DNA from: RFPW01 sp040401595 | Lineage (GTDB): Bacteria; Pseudomonadota; Gammaproteobacteria; Burkholderiales; Burkholderiaceae_E | Length of the DNA stretch: 64,000 bases | NCBI GenBank assembly: GCA_040401595.1 | Contig: JBBAOE010000016.1 | Coordinates: 1 to 64,000 of the forward strand | Direction: 5' to 3' | Shown: piece by piece, positions 42,304-51,547 of the stretch | How the letters are laid out: the number at the start of each line of letters is the position of its first letter | Position numbering within the stretch: position 1 is the first letter of the stretch | Made by a program: the position numbers and the translations under genes | Notes under the pieces: model-generated | The model's input: the letters and a program-made list of their open reading frames with translations, nothing else | Told to the model about the DNA's origin: nothing | The model's database searches: none

Positions 42304-43778
42304 TCTGGCCTTTCAGTCGCGATCGTCGCGACCGCCTCGAGTCGGATGACCCGGATACGACGGGTGCTGATGCCTCGAAGTCTGCTAAGCCCGGCACCAA
42401 TCCGACTCCGCCTGCCCCGCCGCCGCTGCTGGGTCAGGAGTGGGATCCCATGGCGGCGTTGGCGCCTCGCGACGGCGCGCCCGCTAGCTCCAGTCCCGAT
42501 GCGAGCGAGCAGCCCACCTATACCCGGCCTAAATCAACCCCGTCCCGACCGGCGCAGCCGACACCCGCTGCACAACCCGTCCGATCGCAGCCGGCACCCG
42601 GCTGGCGCGGCGTTGTAGCAGAGCGTCCTGGCGAGGGGACTGCGGGGGGCGTGGTGTTACCCGGTGGCGTTCTGGCCGGTGGTTTGCGCCCGCCGGGCCC
42701 GAGCGCCACGCCGGACGATATCGAGGCGTTCTTGCATGCGGTCCGGGCAATGCACCGGATTGATTCCGGGCACCTGGCCGGTGTCATGCCAAGGGCCAGG
42801 CCGGCAGGCTCTGACGTCGGATCCGCGGCCGCAGGGTCCGGGATGTCCAGTACCACCCGCGGCGGCGCGGGCGCAGGGTCGCCGTCTGGATTCGGACCCG
42901 GCGCCGAGCGGTCAGGAGCGCCAAAGGGGCCTGCTGCGGGCCAGGGGATTGCGCAAGCACCGTCGATCGGCACGCTGATTGCGCCCCGTGATGTCGATGC
43001 TCAGGGCTTGCCCCGCGAATCGCGCTCGGGTCGATGGTATCTCCCGGGGACGCCCATCGTCATGGCCCGCGGCTTGGTCGCTGCGGCGGGGGATCGCCGT
43101 TTGCTGCCGGTCGATCTCACCCTGAGTGCGGGTGAGCGCTGGGGCGTGCTCGGTGCCAATGGCGCTGGAAAAACGACCTTGCTGCGCACCCTGGCGGGTC
43201 TGCATTTGCCGGTGAGCGGCATGCTCGAATGGTCCGGGATTGGTTCCACCAAACTCAATGCTCAGGCATGGGCCAAACACTGCGCCTTTTTGCCCACGGT
43301 GGTACCAGAGCCGTTCGATGAGACAGTTCGATCGCGTGTCGCCCGGATCGGCTCGCTCGGTCCCCGGGTCGACGCTGCGCTCCTGGCAATGGGACTTGCT
43401 GAATTTGCCGATCGACGCTGGTCCACCTTATCGAGCGGGGAACGCCAGCGGGCCTGGGTCGCATTCGCCCTGGCCAGTGATGCCGATGCCTTGTTGCTTG
43501 ACGAACCCCTAGCCCATCAGGATCCGCGGGAACGTCTGCGGCTGGCCGATGCGTTTGCCGCCGAATCCGGGCAGGGGCGACTGGTCGTTCTGACGGCCCA
43601 TGACCCTGACTGGGTTCTCGGACATTGCACGCACGCGATCGTGATTGCGGTTGACGGATCCATGGCCCATGGCCCAGTCGACAGGATCCTGCAACCCCAG
43701 ATTCTCGCGGCAGCCTATGCGGTGCCATGGCGTCGGGTCGTGGTGAACGGCCGCCACGCCCTCGTGGCTGGACGTTAA
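42300..43778 (+). CDS. btuD: Cobalamin ABC ATPase with a long low-complexity N-terminus
   Basis: Residues about 255-485 form the BtuD-like ATPase: GANGAGKTTLLRTLAGL (Walker A), LSSGERQRAWVAFAL (signature), ADALLLDEPLAHQDP (Walker B), and LTAHD (H-loop). The first roughly 235 residues have no counterpart in ordinary 250-residue BtuD. They are rich in Pro, Ala, Gly and Ser, with one possible helical island, DDIEAFLHAVRAMHRIDSGHLAG (residues about 140-160). The frame is unbroken and coupled to btuC by ATGA. The extension could be a disordered tether or carry a binding segment; its role is unknown. Confidence 0.87.
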   Translation: MIWPFSRDRRDRLESDDPDTTGADASKSAKPGTNPTPPAPPPLLGQEWDPMAALAPRDGAPASSSPDASEQPTYTRPKSTPSRPAQPTPAAQPVRSQPAPGWRGVVAERPGEGTAGGVVLPGGVLAGGLRPPGPSATPDDIEAFLHAVRAMHRIDSGHLAGVMPRARPAGSDVGSAAAGSGMSSTTRGGAGAGSPSGFGPGAERSGAPKGPAAGQGIAQAPSIGTLIAPRDVDAQGLPRESRSGRWYLPGTPIVMARGLVAAAGDRRLLPVDLTLSAGERWGVLGANGAGKTTLLRTLAGLHLPVSGMLEWSGIGSTKLNAQAWAKHCAFLPTVVPEPFDETVRSRVARIGSLGPRVDAALLAMGLAEFADRRWSTLSSGERQRAWVAFALASDADALLLDEPLAHQDPRERLRLADAFAAESGQGRLVVLTAHDPDWVLGHCTHAIVIAVDGSMAHGPVDRILQPQILAAAYAVPWRRVVVNGRHALVAGR

Positions 43779-43800
43779 ACGCCCCCGCGATTTGAACCCT

Positions 43801-43951
43801 GCAGTACGAGCCCCGCATTAAGAGTCCCGCANNNNNNNNNNNNNNNNNNNNNNNNNNNNNNNNNNNNNNNNNNNNNNNNNNNNNNNNNNNNNNNNNNNNN
43901 NNNNNNNNNNNNNNNNNNNNNNNNNNNNNNNGAGTCCCGCAGTAACGAGCC
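43801..43951. repeat. Short repeat flanking the assembly gap
   Basis: GAGTCCCGCA occurs immediately left (43822-43831) and right (43932-43941) of the N run. GCAGTACGAGCC at 43801-43812 is echoed by GCAGTAACGAGCC at 43939-43951. The gap probably hides a short tandem repeat that broke the assembly. Confidence 0.6.
43832..43931. other. Assembly gap of 100 N
   Basis: A round 100-base run of N, a typical scaffold placeholder. The real distance between btuD and dapB is unknown and genes could be missing. Confidence 0.99.
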
Positions 43952-43954
43952 TGT

Positions 43955-44752
43955 TCAGCGCAGTCCGAGTACGTCCTGCATATCGAATAAGCCTTGGGTG
44001 CGACCGATCAGATAGCGACAGGCTCGCAGGCTGCCCAGCGCATAATTCATCCGGCTGGAAGCACGGTGGGTGATTTCAACCCGTTCACCCGTGCCACAGA
44101 ACAGCACCGTATGGTCGCCCACAATATCGCCGCCGCGGATCGTCGAAAAGCCGATCGTCCCGGCTTTGCGTTCGCCGGTCACGCCCTCGCGGGCAAACAG
44201 TGCAACATCCGATAACTGTTGTCTCAGGGTGCGAGCGAGCGTTTCGCCCATGGCCAGTGCGGTCCCCGAGGGCGCATCGACTTTGTGGCGGTGGTGCGCT
44301 TCGACCACCTCGATGTCGTAATCAGCCGAGAGGATTGTTGCGGCGAGTTCCAGAAGTTTCAGTGTCGCGTTCACACCGACGCTCATGTTCGGCGCGAATA
44401 CGATGGGAATCCGCAGTGCGGCTGCGGCGATCTGGGCCCGCTCGTGTGCTTCAAAACCCGTGGTCCCGATCACCATGCCGATCCCGCGCTGCACGCATTC
44501 TTCCAGATGGACGAGCGTGGCCGCGGGGCGGGTGAAGTCGATCAGTAGGTCGGCATCATTGAGCGCTGTCTCGCAGGCGTCTGTCAGCAAGACCCCCGTG
44601 GGCCGTCCCAGGAAGTCGCCTGCATCGCGCCCCAGCGCCGGGCTAGCCGCAGCCTCAAGCGCGCCGCACAGGTGGGCGTCAGGAGCGTTCAGAACGACTT
44701 CGATCAGCATCCGACCCATCCGTCCGGAGGCTCCAGCAATCGCGATATTCAT
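43955..44752 (-). CDS. dapB: 4-hydroxy-tetrahydrodipicolinate reductase
   Basis: The 265-residue enzyme reduces 4-hydroxy-tetrahydrodipicolinate in lysine and peptidoglycan precursor synthesis. It has the NAD(P) loop IAIAGASGRMGRMLIE, IDFTRP, IGTTGFEAHE and the DapB signature VVEAHHRHKVDAPSGTA. The C-terminal RASSRMNYALGSLRACRYL matches the family end. The length is normal. It follows bamE on the same strand with an 18-base gap. Confidence 0.95.
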   Translation of the reverse strand: MNIAIAGASGRMGRMLIEVVLNAPDAHLCGALEAAASPALGRDAGDFLGRPTGVLLTDACETALNDADLLIDFTRPAATLVHLEECVQRGIGMVIGTTGFEAHERAQIAAAALRIPIVFAPNMSVGVNATLKLLELAATILSADYDIEVVEAHHRHKVDAPSGTALAMGETLARTLRQQLSDVALFAREGVTGERKAGTIGFSTIRGGDIVGDHTVLFCGTGERVEITHRASSRMNYALGSLRACRYLIGRTQGLFDMQDVLGLR

Positions 44753-44770
44753 GCGGTATGCACCCCCGGG

Positions 44771-45232
44771 TTAGCCGCGGCGGTTGCGCGGCAGCGCTGG
44801 ATCGTTGGTTTCGTCGCGGGCGGGCAGGGCATCGGCTTCGATCCGCCCGACCTGATCACCCTCAAAATGGATGGTGACGCGCCGGGTGACCGCTTCTCCC
44901 GTTCCGCGCTCGAACCGAAAGATGTAGTCCCAGCGATTCGGATGAAAGGGATCCAGCAGGAGGGGGCTGCCCAGAATGAACCGAACATCCTGGCGCTGCA
45001 TGCCGGGGCGGACCCGCTCGAGGGTGTCGCTGGTCAGGTAGTTCCCCTGAGCAATATCGAGCCGAAACGGTTTCAACAGATTGCTGCCGGTCAGGCTGGG
45101 CAGACTGGGCATGCTCGGCATGACTGGCGCGCAGGCGGCAGCGCTAAGCGCAACGGCCAGCGTCAAGGATATGCTGAACGTTCGAATGATTTGTCGATGT
45201 TTCAATACGCGCAAGACCACGGTCTCTACCAA
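44771..45232 (-). CDS. bamE: Outer membrane assembly lipoprotein BamE
   Basis: The roughly 150-residue protein has a lipoprotein signal ending ALSAAAC, a short linker, and the SmpA/OmlA domain with QGNYLTSDTLERVRPGMQRQDVRFILGSPLLLDPFHPNRWDYIF. BamE supports the Bam complex that inserts beta-barrel proteins. The start is unresolved: no ATG is available; TTG 45232, GTG 45220 and TTG 45205 are all in frame before the signal peptide. It diverges from fur, the usual arrangement in proteobacteria. Confidence 0.88.
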   Translation of the reverse strand: MVETVVLRVLKHRQIIRTFSISLTLAVALSAAACAPVMPSMPSLPSLTGSNLLKPFRLDIAQGNYLTSDTLERVRPGMQRQDVRFILGSPLLLDPFHPNRWDYIFRFERGTGEAVTRRVTIHFEGDQVGRIEADALPARDETNDPALPRNRRG

Positions 45233-45311
45233 TCATGAGCAATGACTGCCTATGATACGCATTCTGATTGGTGCGATGGCACGACCGAACAACCCCTGAG
45301 TGAGGGTCCGC

Positions 45312-45740
45312 ATGACTGGTTCTAATGAACTCAAGAATCTTGGCCTCAAGGCGACCGTACCGCGCCGTACGATCCTTGAAGTCTTTCAGCGCAGTGATCG
45401 CCGCCACCTCACGGCTGAAGATGTGTACCGGGTCCTGGTCGGTGAACGTCAGGACATCGGGCTCGCCACGGTCTACCGGGTGCTGACCCAATTCGAGCAG
45501 GCGGGGCTGCTCACGCGAAGTCATTTCGAGGCGGGCAAGGCCGTTTTTGAACTCCAGGAAGGAGGCCATCACGATCACCTAGTCTGTGTGACCTGCGGAC
45601 ATGTCGAGGAGTTCTACGACCTGCAGATCGAAGAGCGTCAGAAACGCATCGCGACCGATCGCGGCTTCGAACTCCAGGACCATGCGCTCTCGCTCTACGC
45701 CCTGTGCGTCAAAACAGCCTGCCCGCATCGCCCGACCTGA
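45312..45740 (+). CDS. fur: Ferric uptake regulator Fur
   Basis: The 142-residue repressor has an N-terminal winged helix (LKATVPRRTILEVFQ; LATVYRVLTQFEQAGLL) and a C-terminal metal-binding domain with HHDHLVCVTCGHVEEF (HxH plus CxxC). The normal Fur length is reached. ATG 45312 has GAGGG six to seven bases upstream. Divergent bamE is 79 bases away. No clear Fur box was seen in between. Confidence 0.94.
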   Translation: MTGSNELKNLGLKATVPRRTILEVFQRSDRRHLTAEDVYRVLVGERQDIGLATVYRVLTQFEQAGLLTRSHFEAGKAVFELQEGGHHDHLVCVTCGHVEEFYDLQIEERQKRIATDRGFELQDHALSLYALCVKTACPHRPT

Positions 45741-45750
45741 TCGCGATTTG

Positions 45751-45810
45751 GATAACGATTCGGGTAACGATTCAGGGAGATTGCGGGAGATTGCGGGAGA
45801 TTCAGGAGAC
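45751..45810 (+). repeat. Short imperfect tandem repeats between fur and recN
   Basis: TAACGATTCGGG-like units are followed by three copies of a GGGAGATTGC-like 10-mer. They fill the convergent gap and touch the recN stop codon. No terminator hairpin is obvious. Confidence 0.6.
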
Positions 45811-47448
45811 CAGCAGTTCCCTGGCGTGCGTGCGGGTCGTCGCCGTGATGTCGACACCCCCCAGCATGCGGGCAATTTCCTCCACCCGAGCTTCGCCATG
45901 CAGTGCATTGACCGAGGTGACGGGGCGACCCTTCTGGGTGCGTTTGATGACTTCGAAATGGCGATGCGCCCGCGCTGCCACCTGAGGCAGGTGAGTAACA
46001 CACAGCACCTGACGCACCTCGCCCAGGCTGCGCATCAGTCGACCGATCAGTTCGGCCACCGCTCCGCCAACACCGCTGTCGGCCTCATCGAAGACCAGGG
46101 TGCCGACCGGTTGGTTTGATGCTGCAGCGACCGTGATGGCCAGACCCACTCGGGAAAGTTCGCCGCCTGAGCCCACTTTGGCCAGTGGTCGTGGCGCACT
46201 GCCGCGGTGTCCAGCGATCTGGAATTCCACGGTTTCTGTCCCCGCTGGTCCCGGCTCTGCCGCTGCGACGGCGATCTCGAAAAGACTGTCCCCCATCCCC
46301 AGTCCGGCAATCCCTTCGCTGACCGCCATCGCGAGGCGGCCAGCCGCCTCGCGCCGGGTTGCGCCCAGGGAACGGGCGCGTTGGTCGTAGGTGTCGCGGG
46401 TCTGGTTGGCTGCTTCCTGCAGTCCGGCCAGGTCGACTGAGCGTTCGAGTTCGGTCAGACGGTCGCGCAAGCGCTGAAGTTCACTCGCCAGATCCTGCGG
46501 CGCGATCCGGTACTTGCGAGCCATCGTGTGGATGGCGCCCAAACGACGGTCGACCTCGGCCAGACGTTCAGGATCCAGATCGATCCGATCGGCGTAATGC
46601 GCCAGGGCATCGGCCGCCTCAGCGGCTTGAATAGCTGCCCCTTCGAGGAGTTCGAGGGATGGCAACAGCGCAGGATCAATCTGCGCCAGTGGCCGCAAGC
46701 GCGCGACCAGTCGGGAAAGGTGACGCTCGATCGCAGCATCTTCGTCGTGTAGCGCATCGGCCGCCCCACGGGCTCCTTCGATCAGCGCAGCCGCATGGGC
46801 CAGACGTTTTTGTTCGCCCTCCAGCGCATCCCATTCGTCCGGGCCGAGTTGCAAGGCTCCCAGTTCATCAATCTGCCACTGCAGCCGTTCACGGTCCTGG
46901 TTGATCTGGTCGCCTGCCTGCCGCGCCCGCGTCAGCGCTGATTCGGCCGCCTGCCAGGCCGCCCAGTGCGATTGGAGGGTTGCGACCTGCGGCTGAATGC
47001 CGGCAAATGCGTCCAGAAGCTCTCGCTGGGCAGCGCCACGCAGCAGCCGCTGATGGGCATGTTGTCCATGGATGTCGAGCAACTGTTCGCCAGTCTCGCG
47101 CAGCAAGGTCGCTGGCACTGGTTGGCCATTGACAAAGGCGCGCGACCGTCCGTCGCTCTCGACCACGCGGCGCAGCAGAACCGTCCCGGGATCACCGCCG
47201 AGTTCACGTTCCGCAAGCCAGGCATCGAGTCCATCGTGGCTGGCGAATTCAGCCACCACATCGGCACGCGCGCAGCCCTCACGAACCAGTTGGGCATCGG
47301 CGCGGTGCCCGAGTGCCAGCCCGAGTGCATCGAGCAGGATCGACTTTCCAGCGCCGGTTTCGCCCGACAGGACATTGAAACCGGCGCCGAATTCGATGTC
47401 GGCTGCTTCGACCAGAACGATATCGCGCAGACGCAGGGTGCGGAGCAT
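45802..47448 (-). CDS. recN: DNA repair protein RecN
   Basis: The 548-residue SMC-like protein has an N-terminal ATPase half (VEAADIEFGAGFNVLSGETGAGKSILLDALGLAL), a DIHGQHAHQRLL segment, and a long coiled-coil middle. The C-terminal half has KVGSGGELSRVGLAI and LVFDEADSGVGGAVAELIG. It acts in double-strand break repair. ATG 47448 starts the conserved LRTLRLRDIV; the open frame extends further without support. It overlaps neither neighbour in this reading, and nadK ends 26 bases upstream. Confidence 0.94.
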   Translation of the reverse strand: MLRTLRLRDIVLVEAADIEFGAGFNVLSGETGAGKSILLDALGLALGHRADAQLVREGCARADVVAEFASHDGLDAWLAERELGGDPGTVLLRRVVESDGRSRAFVNGQPVPATLLRETGEQLLDIHGQHAHQRLLRGAAQRELLDAFAGIQPQVATLQSHWAAWQAAESALTRARQAGDQINQDRERLQWQIDELGALQLGPDEWDALEGEQKRLAHAAALIEGARGAADALHDEDAAIERHLSRLVARLRPLAQIDPALLPSLELLEGAAIQAAEAADALAHYADRIDLDPERLAEVDRRLGAIHTMARKYRIAPQDLASELQRLRDRLTELERSVDLAGLQEAANQTRDTYDQRARSLGATRREAAGRLAMAVSEGIAGLGMGDSLFEIAVAAAEPGPAGTETVEFQIAGHRGSAPRPLAKVGSGGELSRVGLAITVAAASNQPVGTLVFDEADSGVGGAVAELIGRLMRSLGEVRQVLCVTHLPQVAARAHRHFEVIKRTQKGRPVTSVNALHGEARVEEIARMLGGVDITATTRTHARELLVS

Positions 47449-47474
47449 GGTGTCGTGGCCGTGACAGGGACGGC

Positions 47475-48362
47475 TCAGGGGGTTCTGGCAGAAAGTACCG
47501 GAAGGGCTTGCCAAGCCAGTTTACCCCGCAGCGTGGCAAAGTAACTGTAGCCGCTGGGATGCAGAAAGCGGATGCGATGGGCGGATCGTTGGATCACGAT
47601 TCGGTCCCCGGGATGCAGGTCGGAAAAGGTTTGCATATCGCAATTCACGCGAGCGTCGGTTTCATCGCCAATGCGTACCGTCACCGTACAGGTATCGGGC
47701 AGCACGATCGGCCGATTGGAGAGGGCTTGCGGCGCAACCGGAACCAGGACGATACCGCTTAGCTGGGGGTGCAGAATCGGGCCATTAGCCGATAATGCGT
47801 AGGCGGTCGAACCGGTCGGTGTGGCAATGATCAGTCCGTCGGCACGCTGTGTGTACATGAACTTGCCGTCGACTTCGACGTTGAGTTCGAGCATGCGGCC
47901 CACCAGACCTCGCCCAACCACAACATCATTGAGTGCCCGTGCTTCGAAGGGAACCTGCGAATCGGGGTCGCGCAGCACGCGCGTATCGAGCAGGGTGCGT
48001 TCCTCGGCTTCGTAATGTCCGTCGAGAATGGCGGCCAGCGCCTCCGTCCAGCGGTCGAGCGGGATGTCGGTCATGAACCCCAGGCGGCCATGGTTGATCC
48101 CGATGACGGGTACGCCGGATGGCGCGAGTTCACGGGCAATTCCGAGCATGGTGCCGTCCCCGCCGACCACAATTGCCAGATCGATGGCGTGTGCCGGCAG
48201 ACGTGCGAGCGATTTTACGTCGCCTGCGTTGTCGGTACTCGTGATCGGGCGAATAACGTCCAGCCCACGTGACCGAAGAAAAACTTCAATTTGGTCAAGT
48301 GTTTGCTCGATTCCGCTCGAACGAAATCGTCCCACCAGGGCAACCGTCTGGAATGCTTGCAT
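47475..48362 (-). CDS. nadK: NAD kinase
   Basis: The 295-residue enzyme phosphorylates NAD to NADP. It has the GGDGT motif in IVVGGDGTMLGIARE, INHGRLGFMTD, NDVVV and the TPTGSTAYALSANGPI segment. ATG 48362 is at the usual family start, although the frame is open upstream. It is divergent to hrcA with only 47 bases between, the arrangement typical for betaproteobacteria. Confidence 0.95.
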   Translation of the reverse strand: MQAFQTVALVGRFRSSGIEQTLDQIEVFLRSRGLDVIRPITSTDNAGDVKSLARLPAHAIDLAIVVGGDGTMLGIARELAPSGVPVIGINHGRLGFMTDIPLDRWTEALAAILDGHYEAEERTLLDTRVLRDPDSQVPFEARALNDVVVGRGLVGRMLELNVEVDGKFMYTQRADGLIIATPTGSTAYALSANGPILHPQLSGIVLVPVAPQALSNRPIVLPDTCTVTVRIGDETDARVNCDMQTFSDLHPGDRIVIQRSAHRIRFLHPSGYSYFATLRGKLAWQALPVLSARTP

Positions 48363-48409
48363 ATTTGTGATTACACCACAGTGGCGCAGCCGCACTAGAA
48401 TCAACGTCT

Positions 48410-49426
48410 ATGTTGGATCGCCGCGCCCGCACCCTCCTGAAAACGCTCGTTGAGCGACACATCGCCGAAGGCCAGCCTGTCGGGTCGCGTACGCTCTCGC
48501 GCTGGTCGGGGCTGGACTTGTCGCCGGCCACCGTGCGCAACGTGATGTCCGATCTGGAAGAGCTCGGCCTGATTGTGAGTCCCCACACCTCATCGGGCCG
48601 GATCCCGACCGCTCGTGGATATCGGCTCTTCGTCGATACGATGGTCACCGTACAGCCGCTCGGACTTGAGGACACGGAGGCAATGCAGGGGCAGTTGCAG
48701 GTCGATCAACCCCAGCGCGTGCTGGCCAGCGCGGCGCAACTGCTCTCCAGCCTGTCCCATTTCGCTGGCGTGGTTCAGACGCCAAGGCGGGCGTCGGTCT
48801 TTCGTCAGGTCGAATTCATCCGCCTGAGTGAGAAACGGGTGCTGCTGGTGCTCGTGACCCCCGATGGTGATGTTCAGAACCGCATCCTTGCGACAGAGCG
48901 CGATTACGCCCCTGCCCAGCTCATTGAGGCTGCGAATATCATCAACGCCCATTTCGCGGGCCAGGACTTTCGCTCAATTCAAGGTACGCTCTCGGCCGAA
49001 CTCGCCGCTTTGCGCGATGACATCGGAGTGTTGATGCAGCGCGCAGTGACGGTCAGTGGTGAAATGCTGAATCATCCCGAGGATGTCATGATCTTTGGTG
49101 AACGCAATCTGATCGGCGTTACCGAATTGACGACAGATGTGGATCGTCTGCGGTCACTGTTCGACCTGTTCGAACAAAAGACCCGCTTGATCCAGCTTCT
49201 GGATGCCTCTGGGCGAGCCTCCGGGGTGCAGATTTTCATCGGCGGCGAATCCGATCTCGTTCCCATGGAGCAGATGAGTGTGATCACGGCTCCGTATCTT
49301 GTTGATGGCCGCGTCGTTGGTACGCTCGGGGTCATCGGCCCAACCCGCATGGATTACGAACGGGTGATCCCGATTGTCGACATCACGGCCCGCCTTGTTT
49401 CGACCGCGCTAAGCGCGGCGAGCTGA
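48410..49426 (+). CDS. hrcA: Heat-inducible transcription repressor HrcA
   Basis: The 338-residue repressor has an N-terminal winged helix (LVERHIAEGQPVGSRTLSR; SPATVRNVMSDLEELGLIVSPHTSSGRIPTARGYR), then a GAF-like sensor domain ending in IGPTRMDYERVIPIVDITARLVS. HrcA binds CIRCE inverted repeats. No CIRCE element (TTAGCACTC-N9-GAGTGCTAA) was found in the window, so its target, probably groESL, is elsewhere. A TAGAAT -10 box lies nine bases before the start. Confidence 0.94.
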   Translation: MLDRRARTLLKTLVERHIAEGQPVGSRTLSRWSGLDLSPATVRNVMSDLEELGLIVSPHTSSGRIPTARGYRLFVDTMVTVQPLGLEDTEAMQGQLQVDQPQRVLASAAQLLSSLSHFAGVVQTPRRASVFRQVEFIRLSEKRVLLVLVTPDGDVQNRILATERDYAPAQLIEAANIINAHFAGQDFRSIQGTLSAELAALRDDIGVLMQRAVTVSGEMLNHPEDVMIFGERNLIGVTELTTDVDRLRSLFDLFEQKTRLIQLLDASGRASGVQIFIGGESDLVPMEQMSVITAPYLVDGRVVGTLGVIGPTRMDYERVIPIVDITARLVSTALSAAS

Positions 49427-49505
49427 GCCTGGCCCGAGTTCGGCAACCTCCTCGTCGTCCCTGACCCCCAGCTATTTTTCGACGCCCACAAGGCCGAGTT
49501 GCTTC

Positions 49506-50618
49506 ATGCCCAGATTTTCCTCGCCCAAGCAGTTCGCCCACGGGAAACCGCCGCTCACGGCGGTCCTAATGGTGCAACTCGGCACGCCGGATGAACCCAC
49601 CGCACCTGCGTTGCGCCGCTATCTGGCCCAGTTCCTCTCGGACCCGCGGGTCGTTGAGATCCCGTCGATCGTTTGGCAACCGCTGCTGCACGGTGTCATT
49701 CTGCGCACCCGCCCTGCGAAGTCGGCCCAAAAATACGCCTCCGTGTGGTTGCCCGAAGGTTCACCCCTACGGGTCTATACCCAGCGCCAGGCCGAGGGTT
49801 TGCAGCTTGCACTGAACGCGCGCGGCCAAGCGATCGAAGTCGCGATGGCCATGCGGTATGGCAATCCCTCGATGAGCAGCGTTCTGCGGGAGTTGCGCGA
49901 GCGCAACCTGCAGCGCCTGCTGGTGTTGCCGATGTATCCCCAATATGCCGGCGCCACCACGGGCACTGTGTTTGACGAGGTCGCCCGCGAACTCAGCACG
50001 TGGCGCAACTTGCCCGAACTGCGCCTGATCCGAAATTTTCACGATGATCCCAACTATCTCGAGGCGGTTGCGGCCAGTATCCAGAGCGCCTGGGACGAGA
50101 AGGGACGGCCCGATAAGCTGGTGATGAGTTTTCATGGCGTGCCGCAGCGCACGCTAATGGAGGGCGACCCCTATCATTGCGAATGCCACAAGATGGCTCG
50201 TTTGCTTGCGCAACGCCTGGGCCTCACGCCGGATCAATGGATGATCACCTTTCAGTCGCGCTTTGGTCGCGCGGCCTGGCTCGAGCCCTACACCGAGCCA
50301 ACGCTTGAGGCACTGGGCCGACAGGGCGTTGGGCGGGTCGATATTGTCTGCCCGGGTTTTGTGGCCGACTGTCTGGAGACCCTTGAAGAAATTGCCCAGG
50401 AAGCACGCGATGCGTTTTTGCACGCGGGCGGCAAAACCTTCAACTACCTGCCGTGCGTCAATCATTCTCCAGCGATGGTGCAGACCCTGGTGGGTCTGGT
50501 CGAGCGGCATACCGCCGGCTGGGACACCCTGAAGCTCGATGCGCCCGCCCAGGCGGCTGCCGCAGCCGAGCGCTCCGCTGCGGCCCAGCGGGCGCGCGAT
50601 CTCGGGGCCCTGTCTTAG
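49506..50618 (+). CDS. hemH: Ferrochelatase
   Basis: The 370-residue enzyme inserts ferrous iron into protoporphyrin IX. It has VLMVQLGTPDEPT, PMYPQYAGATTG, the catalytic His in MSFHGVPQRTLMEGDPYHCEC, TFQSRFGRAAWLEPYT, and CPGFVADCLETLEEI. The C-terminus has an Ala-rich tail. In a bacteriochlorophyll producer it competes with Mg-chelatase for protoporphyrin IX. It lies 79 bases behind hrcA on the same strand. Confidence 0.95.
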   Translation: MPRFSSPKQFAHGKPPLTAVLMVQLGTPDEPTAPALRRYLAQFLSDPRVVEIPSIVWQPLLHGVILRTRPAKSAQKYASVWLPEGSPLRVYTQRQAEGLQLALNARGQAIEVAMAMRYGNPSMSSVLRELRERNLQRLLVLPMYPQYAGATTGTVFDEVARELSTWRNLPELRLIRNFHDDPNYLEAVAASIQSAWDEKGRPDKLVMSFHGVPQRTLMEGDPYHCECHKMARLLAQRLGLTPDQWMITFQSRFGRAAWLEPYTEPTLEALGRQGVGRVDIVCPGFVADCLETLEEIAQEARDAFLHAGGKTFNYLPCVNHSPAMVQTLVGLVERHTAGWDTLKLDAPAQAAAAAERSAAAQRARDLGALS

Positions 50619-50625
50619 CGGCTGG

Positions 50626-51417
50626 TCACCAGCTGTTGCGCAGTTCCCTTAGTTTGATGAACACGGTCCGCGGGTCGGGCTCTTCGGGCAGTTCCGGAAA
50701 ACGTTCCCGCAGCCGCGCAATCACGGACGGGCTCTTGAGCCGAAAGAAGGTATTGATCTGGAGCTCGTCGGCCATCGTACTCACGTAGGCCTCGGCCGGG
50801 TCCTGCCCAGCGACCTGATCCAGCAGGGTCTGGGCTTGCCGGTTGTCGGGTTCGCGGTCCAGCGTAAAGCGCAGATTGTTTTCAATGTAGTCGTGGCCCG
50901 GATAGATCAGGGTCTCGGGCGGCAGTTGCTCGAGTTGCTCAGCAAAGGTGCTGTAGAGATCCTGCGCGTTTCCGCCGTTGTGGCAGTTTCCAGCGCCGGC
51001 ATTGAACAGGGTGTCGCCCGTGAAAATGGCCGGCCGCTCTGAATGGGCTCGCAGACAGATGTGGCACATGGTGTGGCCTGGCGTGTCGAGCGCTTCGAGT
51101 TCGACGGTCTTGCCGACCCGGATGCGATCGCCCGCCACCAGTCCGCGCGAGACCCCCGGAATCTTGTCTTTCGCCCGTTCGTGCGCAAGAACTTTGGCTC
51201 CGGTTTTGTCGACAATCGCCTGGTTGCCACCGATGTGGTCGTGATGTTCATGGGTGTTGAGGATCTGGGTGATCTCCCAGCCCGCATCGCGCGCAACTTG
51301 CAGGCATTGCGCGCTGTCCAGCGGATCGATTGCGAGCGCCTCGCCAGTCTCGCTGCAAGCGATCAGATAGTTAAAGTTGCGATACGCATTGGCGGTCCAG
51401 ATTTGCTTGACGATCAA
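50626..51417 (-). CDS. gloB: Hydroxyacylglutathione hydrolase (glyoxalase II)
   Basis: The 263-residue metallo-beta-lactamase-fold enzyme hydrolyses S-lactoylglutathione. Metal motifs are THEHHDHIGGN, DTPGHTMCH, the bridging Asp in FTGDTLFNAGAGNC, and YPGHDYIENN. A C-terminal glutathione-binding segment (RLKSPSVIARLRERFP) completes the family pattern. The start is TTG 51417, supported by GAGGAG upstream. It is convergent with hemH, eight bases away. Confidence 0.9.
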   Translation of the reverse strand: MIVKQIWTANAYRNFNYLIACSETGEALAIDPLDSAQCLQVARDAGWEITQILNTHEHHDHIGGNQAIVDKTGAKVLAHERAKDKIPGVSRGLVAGDRIRVGKTVELEALDTPGHTMCHICLRAHSERPAIFTGDTLFNAGAGNCHNGGNAQDLYSTFAEQLEQLPPETLIYPGHDYIENNLRFTLDREPDNRQAQTLLDQVAGQDPAEAYVSTMADELQINTFFRLKSPSVIARLRERFPELPEEPDPRTVFIKLRELRNSW

Positions 51418-51547
51418 TGGATTCTCTCCTCGCTGGGGGGCGCGTTGTCGGGCAAGCTGATCGGGTAATGATCAGTTTCCGGTGATGCTATCCCACCTCG
51501 AAGCAACTCGCCGTCGCCTCCTGCCTGTGGCGTTCTCCACGGGGGGG

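Noticed and set aside
43801..43951. CRISPR array around the assembly gap
   Set aside because: The repeat units are only 10-13 bases with no regular spacers and no cas genes nearby.
45233..45311. Fur box between bamE and fur
   Set aside because: The 79-base gap does not contain a recognisable GATAATGATAATCATTATC-like repeat.
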